Made by a program: the position numbers and the translations under genes
Part shown: in pieces, positions 44,506-53,804 of the stretch
Numbering within the stretch: the first letter of the stretch is position 1
Layout of the letters: the number at the start of each line of letters is the position of its first letter
The notes under the pieces: model-generated
Told to the model about the DNA's origin: nothing
The model's input: the letters and a program-made list of their open reading frames with translations, nothing else
Databases searched by the model: none
Source of the DNA: Variovorax sp. 679
Lineage (GTDB): Bacteria; Pseudomonadota; Gammaproteobacteria; Burkholderiales; Burkholderiaceae_C
DNA: 64,000 bases
NCBI RefSeq assembly: GCF_003952185.1
Contig: NZ_RXFS01000006.1
Coordinates: 186,001 to 250,000, forward strand
Direction: 5' to 3'

Positions 44506-46689
44506 TCATGCGCGACGAAGCTTGAGGTTCTTCAAGGGCAGGCTGCGAATGCGCTGGCCCGTGGCGGCGAAGAGCGCGTTGACCATCGCGGGCGCCAGGG
44601 GCGGCAGGCCGGTCTCGCCCACCGCGCCCCAACGCTGGTTCGGCGCGGCGGGGGGCTTCACGATCCAGGTCTCGATGCGCGGTGTCTCGTGGATGCGCAG
44701 CAGCGGGTAGTCGTGGAAGTTGCTCTGCTGCACCTTGCCGTCCTTCAGCGTGATCTCGTCGTTCAGCACTGCGCCGATGCCCTGGAGGATGCAGCCCTCC
44801 ATCTGCGCGGCCACCGTGTCCGGATGCACCACGTGCACCGCATCGATCGCGCACACCACGCGATGCACCGTGACCGCGCCTTCGGCACTCACGCTGAGTT
44901 CCACCACCTGCGCGCAGACGGCATCGTCGAACTCGACCACTGCGATGCCCTGATGGACGCCTGCCGGCGCGCGGCCCCAACCGGCGCGCCTGGCGGCTTC
45001 GTCCAGCACCGCCAGCGACCGCGGCGCGCCTGCCAGCAGGCGGCGGCGGAACTGGTACGGGTCGTGCCCGCCCGCATGGGCGATCTCGTCGATGAAGGCC
45101 TCGCGAAAGAAGCTGTTCTGCGAATAGTTCACGCCACGCCAGAACCCCACCGGCACCGCGTTGTTGCGCATCACCGAACTGACCTCGAAGCCGGGCAGGT
45201 CGTAGAACATGTGCGACTCCAGCAGCCCGTTCATCATCCCGAGGTCCTGGCCGTTGCGCATCCACTGGGGCGCGAGGTGGGCCGCGATGGACGAGCCGCA
45301 CAGGCGCAGCTTCCATGCGAGCAGATTGCCTTTTGCGTCGAAGCCCGCGGTCTGGCGCGCGAGCACCATCGGCCTGTAGTGGTCGTGCGTGAAGTCTTCC
45401 TGGCGTGTCCAGATCATCTTCACCGGCTTTCCGACTGCTTTGGCGATCAGCACGGCCTGGCGTGCCCAGTCCTGCGACAGGCCGCGGCGGCCGAAGCCGC
45501 CGCCCAGGTGGCACTTGTGGACGATGACCTTGGACGGCTCGATTCCCAACGTCCGGGCGACCATGGCCAGGGTGCCTTCGCCGTTCTGCGTCGGAGCCCA
45601 GACCTCCGCGCGTCCGTCGACCACATGCGCGGTGCAGGTCTGTGGCTCCATCGTCGCGTGCGCCAGGTAAGGAACCTCGTAGTCGACCTTGAGCACCCGC
45701 GCGGCCGAAGCCAGCGCCGCATCCGCCTCCCCAATGCGTCGCCCGATCACCGCGTCGGCGGCGTCCAGACCCTGCAGCAAGGTCGCGCGGATAGCGTCGC
45801 TAGACAGGCCGGCACCGGCGCTCTCGTCCCAGACGAGGGGCAGCGCATCAAGTGCGGTCTTGGCCTGCCACCAACTGGCTGCGACCACTGCCACGGCGTT
45901 GTCGCCCACCGGCACGACCTGCCGCACGCCGGGCAGGCGCATGACGCGCTGCGCATCGAAGCTCACGAGCTTGCCGTTGAGGGCAGGGCAGGCGCTGATG
46001 GCCGCGTAAAGCATGCCCGGCAGGCGCACGTCGATCGCGTAGATCGGCTGCCCGCTGACCTTGGCGAGCGTGTCGAACTGCGGCACCGAAGTGCCTATCA
46101 GCTGCCATTCCTGCGGCGGCTTCAGACGCACCTCGGCGGGCACCGGGCGCCGCGCCGCCGCCTCCGCGAGCTCGCCGTAGCGCAGGCTTCGCCCGCTGGG
46201 CCGATGACTGACCACGCTGTTCCTGGTGTTGCATTCCTCCGTCGGGCAGTTCCAGCGCGCGGCCGCTTCCGCCACCAGCATCGCGCGGGCCTGCGCACCG
46301 GCCTTGCGCAGGTAGTCCTGCGAGGTGCGGACGGATACGCTGTCGGTAGTGACCATGTTGCCCCACACGCGATTGCGCGCCACATGCTCGGCCGGTGACG
46401 CGTACTCGGGTCGCACGCGCGACCAGTCGCATTCGAGCTCCTCGGCCACCAGCATCGGCAGCGCGGTGAAGATGCCTTGCCCCATGTCTGAGCGTGCGAC
46501 GCGGATCACGACCGCATCGTCGGGCTCGATGACGACCCAGGCCGTCAACTCGCGCGCCGCTGGAGCCTGCGCATCGGAACGACCCGGCAGCGCGCCGATG
46601 AACAGTCCGCCTGCAGCAGCACTGATCCCGAAGACGAAGCCGCGCCGGGTGACGCCTGATTGCTGTTCGATGACGGGCGACTCGCTCAT
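44506..46689 (-). CDS. Xanthine dehydrogenase-family molybdenum subunit (IorB/aldehyde dehydrogenase type), Tat-exported
   Basis: 727 aa from ATG 46689. Twin-arginine signal [15 protein letters not shown]. Molybdopterin-binding region with [10 protein letters not shown] and the catalytic glutamate E692 in [13 protein letters not shown]. With the [2Fe-2S] subunit and cytochrome c it forms a periplasmic hydroxylase or aldehyde dehydrogenase. No FAD subunit is present, as in isoquinoline 1-oxidoreductase-type enzymes. Substrate unknown. Confidence 0.94.
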   Translation of the reverse strand: MSESPVIEQQSGVTRRGFVFGISAAAGGLFIGALPGRSDAQAPAARELTAWVVIEPDDAVVIRVARSDMGQGIFTALPMLVAEELECDWSRVRPEYASPAEHVARNRVWGNMVTTDSVSVRTSQDYLRKAGAQARAMLVAEAAARWNCPTEECNTRNSVVSHRPSGRSLRYGELAEAAARRPVPAEVRLKPPQEWQLIGTSVPQFDTLAKVSGQPIYAIDVRLPGMLYAAISACPALNGKLVSFDAQRVMRLPGVRQVVPVGDNAVAVVAASWWQAKTALDALPLVWDESAGAGLSSDAIRATLLQGLDAADAVIGRRIGEADAALASAARVLKVDYEVPYLAHATMEPQTCTAHVVDGRAEVWAPTQNGEGTLAMVARTLGIEPSKVIVHKCHLGGGFGRRGLSQDWARQAVLIAKAVGKPVKMIWTRQEDFTHDHYRPMVLARQTAGFDAKGNLLAWKLRLCGSSIAAHLAPQWMRNGQDLGMMNGLLESHMFYDLPGFEVSSVMRNNAVPVGFWRGVNYSQNSFFREAFIDEIAHAGGHDPYQFRRRLLAGAPRSLAVLDEAARRAGWGRAPAGVHQGIAVVEFDDAVCAQVVELSVSAEGAVTVHRVVCAIDAVHVVHPDTVAAQMEGCILQGIGAVLNDEITLKDGKVQQSNFHDYPLLRIHETPRIETWIVKPPAAPNQRWGAVGETGLPPLAPAMVNALFAATGQRIRSLPLKNLKLRRA

Positions 46690-47165
46690 TTCGGGCTCCC
46701 GCCGGCCGCACCAGAGCGACCCGATGCCACCTGCTCGATGGCTGCGCGGATGCGCGTGTAGGTGCCGCAGCGGCACAGGTTTCCCGCCATCGCCGAATCG
46801 ATGTCCGTGCTGCTCGGATGCGGGTTCGCCTCCAGCAGGGCGGCGGCCTGCATGATCTGTCCGGACTGGCAGTAGCCGCACTGTGGCACCGCATGTGCCA
46901 CCCAGGCCCGCTGCAGCGGATGCAAGCCCTGGCGGCCGAGCCCCTCGATGGTGGTGACGGAAGCGCCACCGACGGCCGAGAGCGGCGTGATGCAGGCGCG
47001 CATCGCGTCCTTGCCCACATGCACGGTACAGCAGCCGCACAGACCGGCACCGCAGCCGAAGCGGGTGCCGGTCAGGCCGAGTTCGTCGCGCAGGAACCAG
47101 AGCAACGGCGTGGCCGGGTCGCCCTCGAAGCGATGCGGGGTTCCGTTGACGGAGAGTTCGATCAT
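46686..47165 (-). CDS. [2Fe-2S] subunit of the molybdenum hydroxylase
   Basis: 159 aa from ATG 47165 with GGAGG upstream. First cluster [14 protein letters not shown] near residues 38-51; second cluster [10 protein letters not shown] near 94 and [12 protein letters not shown] near 128. Its stop overlaps the start of the large subunit by 4 nt, which suggests coupled translation. Confidence 0.96.
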   Translation of the reverse strand: MIELSVNGTPHRFEGDPATPLLWFLRDELGLTGTRFGCGAGLCGCCTVHVGKDAMRACITPLSAVGGASVTTIEGLGRQGLHPLQRAWVAHAVPQCGYCQSGQIMQAAALLEANPHPSSTDIDSAMAGNLCRCGTYTRIRAAIEQVASGRSGAAGGSPK

Positions 47166-47482
47166 CGTGGTGTCCTCCAGCGCCAATGCCGGCGCCTGGT
47201 GCGCACTCTAGGAGCCCTCCGTTATCGAAGTTTTAGGCCTGATTTAGGCGAACGTTAAGGCGAAGCGGAGTGGGGCATCCAGTCCTGTCGCCGGTTGAAA
47301 CGCGAGTTCCGATGCACTGTCGAGCTCACTACGGTCAAGCAGGAGCACCTGACAGGCCTCGTCAAACGCACAAAAATTGGTCGCAAGGATCGGAGAGTCG
47401 GTTGATGGATTCCTGACTAATCTGCGTCTCAATCCTCTTGCGAACCAGATGGCACAAGATGTCGACCTCACCCCCGCGCTCC
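47166..47482. other. Spacer without a confirmed gene
   Basis: 317 nt between the iron-sulfur subunit and an Ada-like fragment, less GC-rich than its surroundings. A minus-strand frame at 47244-47471 (75 aa, ending ATGLDAPLRFALTFA) is open, but nothing supports it as a gene. No terminator or repeat was recognised. Confidence 0.4.
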
Positions 47483-47842
47483 ATGAACATGTTGTCCGTG
47501 CAGACCCGTGGCGAGGCAGAGATCCCGCTGACCGAGGAGATTCTCTTTGCCACGACGGAGACCTTCGGTATTCACCTCCTGGTGGCGCGTAGCGAAAGCG
47601 GGGTCTGCGCAGTCATCACCGATGCGAGTCCTCGGCAACTGGTGCACATGCTGGCTTCGGCCTTTCCCCGCCATCTCCGTCGCGAAGATGCAGCCTCTCT
47701 CAGGAAGGATCTGCAGCAGGTCTTGGATTTCCTGAACTTCCAGCCTTCCAGCGGTGCCCGATCAATCCTTGGGGCGTGTCTATCTATGCGGTGCCGCCAG
47801 CCTTCAGTGCCCACAGGCCGGAAGCTTCGACACTCGCCTTGA
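47483..47842 (+). pseudogene. Fragment of an Ada/O6-methylguanine methyltransferase-like gene
   Basis: From ATG 47483, residues 15-80 (FATTETFGIHLLVARSESGV, CAVITDASPRQLVHML) resemble the RNase-H-like N-terminal part of the alkyltransferase domain of Ada. The catalytic PCHRV segment never appears. After about 47740 the frame loses similarity and runs into the antisense of another small gene. It is probably a broken DNA-repair gene. Confidence 0.55.
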
Positions 47843-47978
47843 GCGCTGCGCAGAGATGCATGGCGACATATGCCGGCAGCACTTCAGTTCGGTGGTCTCC
47901 GCCGGGATATGTGCAATCGATGTGGCAAATGCCACCCTGGTCGATGACCGCGAGGGACGTTACGGGGAACTGTTGCAC
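47784..47978 (-). CDS. Hypothetical small protein, GTG start
   Basis: 64 aa starting at GTG 47978, overlapping the end of the next upstream gene by 19 nt. Begins MQQFPVTSLAVIDQGGICHI and ends LWALKAGGTA. No domain recognised. It is kept because it continues a run of overlapping minus-strand frames and the composition looks coding. Confidence 0.4.
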   Translation of the reverse strand: MQQFPVTSLAVIDQGGICHIDCTYPGGDHRTEVLPAYVAMHLCAALKASVEASGLWALKAGGTA

Positions 47979-48178
47979 GCCTTCTGGTAGTCCTCTTCCG
48001 TGAGGTCAGGCCTTTCGTCATTCATGGTTCGGACTGGATGACGTTTGGGAAGAATGGGGACCGGACCTGGCTGCTGCGCCGTCCGCTCCAGGTCAGACCC
48101 GTAGTAGTGCGTGGCGCTGTAGTACTCGATGCACTTGCAAAGCGCCAGGAACCACTTTTCGTGCTGTTGCCTGATCAT
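47960..48178 (-). CDS. Hypothetical small protein
   Basis: 72 aa (MIRQQHEKWFLALCKCIEYY at the start, DLTEEDYQKACNSSP at the end). The ATG overlaps the stop of the preceding gene as ATGA, a typical operon junction. Aromatic-rich N-terminus, acidic C-terminus, no recognised family. Confidence 0.55.
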   Translation of the reverse strand: MIRQQHEKWFLALCKCIEYYSATHYYGSDLERTAQQPGPVPILPKRHPVRTMNDERPDLTEEDYQKACNSSP

Positions 48179-48633
48179 CCGGTGAGTGCTATCGCAGTCT
48201 GGATCGTCAGGACGAACATCGGGTTGGCGCCTGATCGCCAGGGCAAGGCGAAGCCGATCTCGACATACGGATTCGTGGCGCACAGCTCCGCTGTCGTGGC
48301 CTGCAAGGCAAAGCACATCAGGAACTCGCAGTTGTGGCATTGCGCTTCGATGCCGAAGTCGATCCCGACGAGCCGCCACTCGCCTTCCGGCACGTCGAGG
48401 GGCAGCAGGAGCTGACGAGCCCGCGCCTCCAGATGAGCGCGATTTCGAACGATCGAGATCGCTTTCTCGATCCCGATGGCGCTCGGACGTCCTTTTTCGT
48501 CGGCGACGATGATCTCCGTGCTGTCCGCAAGCATTGCCATCCACTCCTCCTGGGGAGGTGTGGCGAGCCGACGGACGGGGAGGAAATCGCCCGGGATGGC
48601 GAGCATCGCCTCATCGTGCGGATCCGAGGCCAA
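48175..48633 (-). CDS. Hypothetical protein
   Basis: 152 aa from TTG 48633, supported by GAGG 6 nt upstream; ATG 48606 is the alternative. It contains GEWRLVGIDFGIEAQCHNCE and TNPYVEIGFALPW, a mixed alpha/beta pattern that suggests a folded domain, but the family was not recognised. It lies 21 nt after a further small frame and is coupled to the 72-aa gene. Confidence 0.6.
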   Translation of the reverse strand: MASDPHDEAMLAIPGDFLPVRRLATPPQEEWMAMLADSTEIIVADEKGRPSAIGIEKAISIVRNRAHLEARARQLLLPLDVPEGEWRLVGIDFGIEAQCHNCEFLMCFALQATTAELCATNPYVEIGFALPWRSGANPMFVLTIQTAIALTG

Positions 48634-48654
48634 CGGGAACCTCGTGCGTCTTGC

Positions 48655-48879
48655 TTAATGCACGACGGCGAGTGCGACAGTCCGCGAGAGGTGATCTTGC
48701 AGGCGCGCGCAGTGCTCGACGGATTCGATCGTCGCCCGGTGAATGCGGTCCTCCGCTGAAATCTTCTTCGCGACCGGGATTGCGGCAGCTCTCGTCGCTC
48801 TGGCGGCACGAGCCATTCGCAGCAGCAGCGCGTCGGCATCGAACCGATAGTGCCCACCGAACTGCAGGTGTCTCTGCAT
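48655..48879 (-). CDS. Hypothetical small helical protein, start uncertain
   Basis: 74 aa from ATG 48879 (MQRHLQFGGHYRFDADALLL), Ala/Arg-rich and probably helical, ending LQDHLSRTVALAVVH. The frame is open upstream to 49056, and another frame from 49093 (MKVEVCAALRSRRAFRYGNC) also looks coding at first, so a frameshifted longer gene is possible. First member of the small-gene run. Confidence 0.4.
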   Translation of the reverse strand: MQRHLQFGGHYRFDADALLLRMARAARATRAAAIPVAKKISAEDRIHRATIESVEHCARLQDHLSRTVALAVVH

Positions 48880-49128
48880 CAGGCGGGCCGGCTGGTCGCG
48901 AAGCCAGACAGAGGAAGGGGCAGGAGGGTAGGCAGGCCGTTGCGGGCCGCCTCGGCATGTCGGCACCGCGTTGTCGTGCGAGTCGCTCCTGCAGGGGCAC
49001 CCAGGATTGCACTGGCGCCGGCTCGTGCAACACGCAGTTGCCGTATCGGAAGGCACGTCGACTGCGAAGTGCTGCGCAAACTTCGACTTTCAACTGAGCG
49101 TCAAAGTGACCCCGAGCATCGCCTTTCG

Positions 49129-49608
49129 TCAGCGCTGTAGATAAGCGCTGAGCTTGTCGATGATCTCGCGGCTGCCGCGCTCACGGCTGCCGTTGTCATC
49201 GAAGCCATCGAGGAATGCGCCCTGTTCCGTCATGATCAGTTGGGTCCCCGTACCCGATGCCTTGAACTCGAGGGTGGCCAGTGAGATCGAGATCTTGCGT
49301 CCGTCCAGATTCATCTCGTAGGCGTAGACGATCCGCTCGCCGGGAATGATGTCGAAGTAGGTCGCGTCGAACTCGGTCACCATGCCGGTTTTCCATTTGC
49401 CCTTCAGCCGCTCGCGGCCGCCGACCTTGAAATCCATGGTCCGCTCGACGATGTCCCAGTTGTCATTGGGTGCGGTGAACCAGCCGTTCTTGCCTTCGAT
49501 GCTTGCGAATGCGTCGAACACCCGCTGCGGCCTCACGTCCGCATAGGTGCGTTCGATGGTGAAGACCCCGTGGGACACGCTGCGGTTTTGTTCAGTCTGA
49601 TTGATCAA
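49129..49608 (-). CDS. SRPBCC (AHSA1-like) domain protein, TTG start
   Basis: 159 aa from TTG 49608, chosen because GGAGA stands at good spacing and the TTG overlaps the ArsR stop (TTGA). START/AHSA1 pattern: FTIERTYADVRPQRVFDAFA and EFDATYFDIIPGERIVYAYE. Such proteins bind hydrophobic ligands. An ArsR-SRPBCC pair is a common unit in which the partner's ligand pathway is regulated. Confidence 0.93.
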   Translation of the reverse strand: MINQTEQNRSVSHGVFTIERTYADVRPQRVFDAFASIEGKNGWFTAPNDNWDIVERTMDFKVGGRERLKGKWKTGMVTEFDATYFDIIPGERIVYAYEMNLDGRKISISLATLEFKASGTGTQLIMTEQGAFLDGFDDNGSRERGSREIIDKLSAYLQR

Positions 49609-49946
49609 TTTGATTCTCCGTCTGGGAAGTGCTTGAGGTGTTCGCCGAGGCGGTCGAGACGCTGGTCCCACTCCGCCCGACGCCGGTTGAACCACATCTC
49701 GGCAAGGCTGAGCGTGGCGGTATCTATGCGGCAGGTGCGCACCCGTCCGATCTTCTCGGAGCGCACCAGGCCGCTGGCCTCCAGCATCGCCAGGTGCTGG
49801 ACGACGGCCGGCAGCGACATCGCGTAAGGTTCGGCGATCTCGCTGACAGTGGCCTGGCCGCGCGACAAGCGCTCCACAATGTCGCGCCGCGTCGGGTCCG
49901 CGAGCGCCTGGAATGTCAGGTCGAGATTGGCGGTTGCGTTTGGCAT
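49605..49946 (-). CDS. ArsR-family transcriptional regulator
   Basis: 113 aa from ATG 49946. Winged HTH (LTFQALADPTRRDIVERLSR, then VSEIAEPYAMSLPAVVQHLA). No metal-binding cysteine pair, so it is of the non-metal ArsR type found beside SRPBCC genes. Its start overlaps the GST stop. It probably binds the inverted repeat at 50615-50634. Confidence 0.94.
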   Translation of the reverse strand: MPNATANLDLTFQALADPTRRDIVERLSRGQATVSEIAEPYAMSLPAVVQHLAMLEASGLVRSEKIGRVRTCRIDTATLSLAEMWFNRRRAEWDQRLDRLGEHLKHFPDGESN

Positions 49947-50611
49947 CAGCCGTTTCTCAGGGGGAAGTACTGGAAGTAGGGCTCGGCCTCGGCCAGCACG
50001 CGGGCCACGCTGGGTCGTGCCTTCAGGCGACCGAGGTAGGCCGCGAGTTCGGGCCATTCGGTCAGACGAACGCCGTGGTCGGCATAGAACAGCGCCGGCA
50101 GGGCCGCGCAATCGGCCATGGTGAAGGATTCGCCCGTGGCCCAGGGCCCGCTGCCGCTGATCGTGGGGGCGATGAGGCCATAGCCCGCTCGGATCTGGCG
50201 AAGCGCCTGCTCGGTGCCGAAAGGATCATGCTGCCCATCGGGGCGCAACCGGTCGGCAACGACCTGTTGAAATGGAGCGTGGATGTAGTTGTCGATGAGT
50301 CGATCGATCAGGCGGGTCTGCATCGCCAACTCGGGGTCGCCCGGGACCAGGGACGCCGCGGAGGGCTCGGTGCGCGCCAGGTAGTCGATGACGATGCTCG
50401 ACTCCGGAATCGTCTTGCCCCGCGCGTTGTCGCGCAGCACGGGGAACTTCGCGAGGGGCCAGACCGCCTGGAAGGCGGCACGGTCGGCTGGATCGCCGAG
50501 ATTTACCAGCCGCGGTTCGAAGGCGATGTCGGCTTCATAGAGCGCGATCAGTGCTTTCCAGCAGAAAGAAGACAGCGGGTGGTAGTAGAGGGTAAAGGAC
50601 ATCGCCGGCAT
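49946..50611 (-). CDS. Glutathione S-transferase
   Basis: 221 aa from ATG 50611 or 50602. Thioredoxin-like N-terminal domain with SSFCWKALIALYE and the glutathione-binding ESSIVIDYL, then an all-helical C-terminal domain. Leads the three-gene unit GST, ArsR, SRPBCC with overlapping stops and starts. Substrate unknown. Confidence 0.93.
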   Translation of the reverse strand: MPAMSFTLYYHPLSSFCWKALIALYEADIAFEPRLVNLGDPADRAAFQAVWPLAKFPVLRDNARGKTIPESSIVIDYLARTEPSAASLVPGDPELAMQTRLIDRLIDNYIHAPFQQVVADRLRPDGQHDPFGTEQALRQIRAGYGLIAPTISGSGPWATGESFTMADCAALPALFYADHGVRLTEWPELAAYLGRLKARPSVARVLAEAEPYFQYFPLRNG

Positions 50612-50614
50612 AAA

Positions 50615-50634
50615 ACTTAAGAGGATGCTTAAGT
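50615..50634. promoter_or_regulatory. ArsR-type operator before the GST operon
   Basis: ACTTAAG AGGATG CTTAAGT: a perfect 7-bp inverted repeat with a 6-nt spacer, 4 nt from the upstream GST ATG. Position and symmetry fit autorepression by the ArsR protein. Confidence 0.72.
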
Positions 50635-51094
50635 ATCTGGGGTGGCCGGCGAAGCGTCAAGCGGTTTGAAGATGGCCAGGATCGCCGAATGGCGCCGCGC
50701 TTGCGAAAGGGGCGGTGAGTGCGTGGAGGCTCGATTGGATTTCGTCAGCTGGACTAACAAGTGTTGATTTCCATGGAGCCCTGACCCGGTTAGGTCGCCG
50801 AGGGCCATTTGAGTGGCCGAGTTTTCGACGCAGGTCGGAAGACCCGCTCTTGGTCGAGAGTATTCGCTCGCAGAGCTCATGCGAATGCCAGCAATAGCTG
50901 CACTGCCGATGCCGGGAGACTCATTCAGGGCGGTCGTCTTCGTCGCGAGCGACTACGGATTGATCCAACATCCTAGAAATGTCGACATAAGTGTAAACAC
51001 TGTGATTGACGGGCGCGTTGTCGCAGACCATCTGCGGCCAGATTGCGCGCCTGACGGGCAGGCCGGATGGCACGCAATTTGCACAAGGCCCGCC
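50635..51094. other. Long intergenic control region before the IclR gene
   Basis: 460 nt without a convincing gene. An open + strand frame from 50813 joins the IclR gene but has no family similarity before residue 95. It holds the 31-bp operator at 50981-51011. Confidence 0.6.
50981..51011. promoter_or_regulatory. 31-bp operator, copy 1 (before iclR)
   Basis: Starts GTCGACATAAGTGTAAACAC and ends TGTGATTGACG. It aligns without gaps to 59371-59401 with 24 of 31 bases identical. Contains the short inverted repeat AGTGT AA ACACT. Lies 84 nt before the IclR start codon. Confidence 0.72.
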
Positions 51095-51916
51095 ATGACA
51101 GCCAGCTCGCCTCGCACCTCCACCAAGACCCCCAAGGTCACTCGCATCGATCGCGACAACGACAGTACGGTGCAGTCGCTCACGCGCGCCATGCAGTTGC
51201 TTGAGCTTCTTGCGGAGGACGACGAAGGCTTCCGACTGGTCGACATTGCGGCGCACACGGGGCTGTCTTCGTCCACTGCGCATCGGCTGCTCACCACGCT
51301 CGAGCAGCGGCGCTTCGTGCAGTTCGATCGCGAGACGAACCTCTGGTATGTGGGCGTGCGCTGCTTCTCGGTCGGTGCCGCCTTCGGGCGCCGCCGGCGC
51401 ATCGCGCACCTGGCACTGCCGGTGATGCGCCGGCTGCGCGACAGCACCGGCGAGAGCATCAATCTGGGCATTGCCGACCTGGGCGACATCGTGTTCGTCA
51501 CGCAGGTCGAGAGCCGCGAGCTCATGCGGGCCATCGGCAAGCCGGGCTTCCGCGCACCGCTGCATGGCACCGCGATGGGGCAGGCGATCCTCGCTGCGAT
51601 GTCGGAAGACGACGTGTTGCAGTACCTGCGCACCTACGGCCTGCCGAAGCTCACGAACAACACGATCGCACGTGCCTCGCGGCTCCACGAAACGTTGGGC
51701 GAAGTGCGCCGCGCAGGCCACGCGATCGACGACGAGCAGAACGCCATCGGCCTGCGCTGCATTGCCGCCGCCATCCGCGACGAGCACGGTCAGCCCTTCG
51801 GGGCCATCTCGCTGGTCGGCCCGACGCAGCGCATCAAGAGCACCGACTTCCCGCACCTTGGCGCCACCGTGCGCGCCGCCGCCGACGAGATCACCGCCGC
51901 CTACGGCGGTCGCTGA
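51095..51916 (+). CDS. IclR-family transcriptional regulator
   Basis: 273 aa from ATG 51095. HTH at about 28-85 (QSLTRAMQLLELLAEDDEGF, TGLSSSTAHRLLTTLEQ), then the effector domain with the family segment RAPLHGTAMGQAILA. First gene before the TRAP-amidase-hydantoinase cluster; shared operators upstream of itself and of the MFS gene mark it as the likely regulator of both parts. Confidence 0.95.
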   Translation: MTASSPRTSTKTPKVTRIDRDNDSTVQSLTRAMQLLELLAEDDEGFRLVDIAAHTGLSSSTAHRLLTTLEQRRFVQFDRETNLWYVGVRCFSVGAAFGRRRRIAHLALPVMRRLRDSTGESINLGIADLGDIVFVTQVESRELMRAIGKPGFRAPLHGTAMGQAILAAMSEDDVLQYLRTYGLPKLTNNTIARASRLHETLGEVRRAGHAIDDEQNAIGLRCIAAAIRDEHGQPFGAISLVGPTQRIKSTDFPHLGATVRAAADEITAAYGGR

Positions 51917-52095
51917 AGCCTGCGCCTTCGGCGCGTCTTCCACTGGCGTCACGCGCCAAGTAGTTGATTCCAAAACAGTTTTTTCGGCCGTCCCGCGCAG
52001 CGGAATAGTCCGCTGCGCTGCGTCGCTGCGGGATTCAATGGCGCGTCCTTCTTTCGATGTCGCCCTGTTCCCCACTCACCTCTGCCGGAGTTTTC

Positions 52096-53151
52096 ATGCC
52101 GTTTCACCTTCGCCTCAAGTCCTTTGCCACAGTTGCCCTGGCCGTGGTGCTCGCGTTGCCCGCGGCCCACGCGCAAGATCGAATCAAGATGAAGGCCATC
52201 GGCCAGCCGCTGGCTACCGGGCTGATCCAGAAGAACAAGGAGCAACCGTTCTTCGAGAACTTCGCAGCCCGTACCGGGCTGCCGATCGATGTCGACTACA
52301 AGCCCATCGATACGCTGGGCATCAAGGACACCGAGCAACTGCGCGTCATGAAGGCGGGGTTGTTCGACATCGTCTCGTTGCGCGTGTCGCAGAACTCACG
52401 CGACGAGCCCACGATCCTGGGCCTCGACCTGGTGGGCGCGGCGCCCGATTACGCCACCGGCCGCAAGGTGGCCAAGGCCTACTTCGACACGGCGGATGCG
52501 CGGCTGCAGACGCAGTTCGGCGTGAAGCTCCTGGCCGTGTGGCCCTTCGGGCCGCAGATCCTCTTCTGCAAGAAGCCGATCGCCAAACTGGCCGACATCA
52601 AGGGACTGAAGGTCCGCGTGTACGACCAGAACCTGGCCAAGTTCATCGAGCTGGTGGGCGGCACGCCGGTGCCGGTGTCGTTCGCGGACACTCACCAGTC
52701 GTTGTCGCTGGGCGTGGTCGATTGCGCGATCACGGGGCCCAGTTCGGCCAACTCTGCGGGCTGGCCGGAAGTGACGACGCACCAGATGCCGATCGGCTTC
52801 CAGATGGCCCTGAACGGCTACGGCATGACGATGAAGTCGTGGAACGCGCTGGCACCCGAGGCCAAGGTCAAGCTGAAGCAGGCCTTCGACACGCTGAGCG
52901 ACGACATGTGGAAATACTCCGAGGAGATCTTCAAGGACGCGCTGAACTGCAACGCCGGGAAAGATCCGTGCACGACCGGAAAGAAGTTCAACCTCGTCGA
53001 TGTGCCCGTGACGCCCGCCGACACCGAGCTGCTGCGTGGCGCCGTCGGCAAGGTGTCTCTGCCGGTGTGGGCGGAGGTGTGCAACAAGTCCAACCCGAAC
53101 TGCCTGAAGACCTGGCAGGCGACGGTGGCACCGGTGCTGGGCCTGCAATGA
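52096..53151 (+). CDS. TRAP transporter substrate-binding protein (DctP family)
   Basis: 351 aa from ATG 52096 with CCGGAG upstream. Signal peptide to about residue 26 (ALPAAHAQ). DctP fold with the ligand-site region KKPIAKLADIKGLKVRVYDQ and the arginine of KVRVYD typical for carboxylate binding. Periplasmic receptor of the DctQM permease encoded next. Confidence 0.94.
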   Translation: MPFHLRLKSFATVALAVVLALPAAHAQDRIKMKAIGQPLATGLIQKNKEQPFFENFAARTGLPIDVDYKPIDTLGIKDTEQLRVMKAGLFDIVSLRVSQNSRDEPTILGLDLVGAAPDYATGRKVAKAYFDTADARLQTQFGVKLLAVWPFGPQILFCKKPIAKLADIKGLKVRVYDQNLAKFIELVGGTPVPVSFADTHQSLSLGVVDCAITGPSSANSAGWPEVTTHQMPIGFQMALNGYGMTMKSWNALAPEAKVKLKQAFDTLSDDMWKYSEEIFKDALNCNAGKDPCTTGKKFNLVDVPVTPADTELLRGAVGKVSLPVWAEVCNKSNPNCLKTWQATVAPVLGLQ

Positions 53152-53804
53152 ACAGCGGAACCATGACCCGCGAACGGCAACCTGCCGCGGCGGCCTCCGC
53201 CGGGCACGCCACGCGCGCTGGCTTCAGGGCACGCATGGAGACCGTGCTGGCCACGGCCTTCGGTGCGATCTTCCTGGGGCTCGCCTTTGTCGTCGCCATC
53301 GAGACGATCTCGCGCAAGCTGTTCAATGTCTCGCTGCAAGGCGCCGACGAACTGGGCGGTTACGCGCTCGCGGTCGGCTCGACGCTGGCCTTTAGCCTGG
53401 CGCTGCTGGGGCGCAACCACATCCGCGTGGACGTGTTCCATGAGAAGTTTCCGCCGCGCGTGCGAGCCCTGCTGAACTGGATCTCGATCGTCTCGCTGGC
53501 CGTGTTCGCCCTGTTCATCGTATGGGTGGCGTTCAAGGTGATCCAGGACACGACGGCCTACCGCAGCACCGCGCAAACGCCATGGGCCACGCCGCTCATC
53601 ATTCCGCAAGGCGTGTGGTACGCAGGCCTGGTGATCTTCGCGTTGGTGGCCTGCGCGCTGGCATGGCGTGCAACGCGGCTGCTGCTGAACGGCGACACCC
53701 CCAGGCTCAACAGCGACTTCCAGCCGAAGAGTGCGAAAGAAGAGCTGAAGGAAGAACTCGACGACCTCAAGGCACGGCAGCACGCCGAAGGAGCTGCACG
53801 ATGA
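53148..53804 (+). CDS. TRAP transporter small permease (DctQ family)
   Basis: 218 aa, four hydrophobic segments (FGAIFLGLAFVVAIETISRK, then ALAVGSTLAFSLALLG). ATG 53148 overlaps the DctP stop (ATGA). The charged C-terminal tail KSAKEELKEELDDLK is longer than usual. Confidence 0.94.
   Translation: MNSGTMTRERQPAAAASAGHATRAGFRARMETVLATAFGAIFLGLAFVVAIETISRKLFNVSLQGADELGGYALAVGSTLAFSLALLGRNHIRVDVFHEKFPPRVRALLNWISIVSLAVFALFIVWVAFKVIQDTTAYRSTAQTPWATPLIIPQGVWYAGLVIFALVACALAWRATRLLLNGDTPRLNSDFQPKSAKEELKEELDDLKARQHAEGAAR

Noticed and set aside
43465..46398. A 977-codon frame opposite the molybdenum subunit and overlapping the PLD gene
   Set aside because: It spans several real genes in other frames and shows no family motifs.
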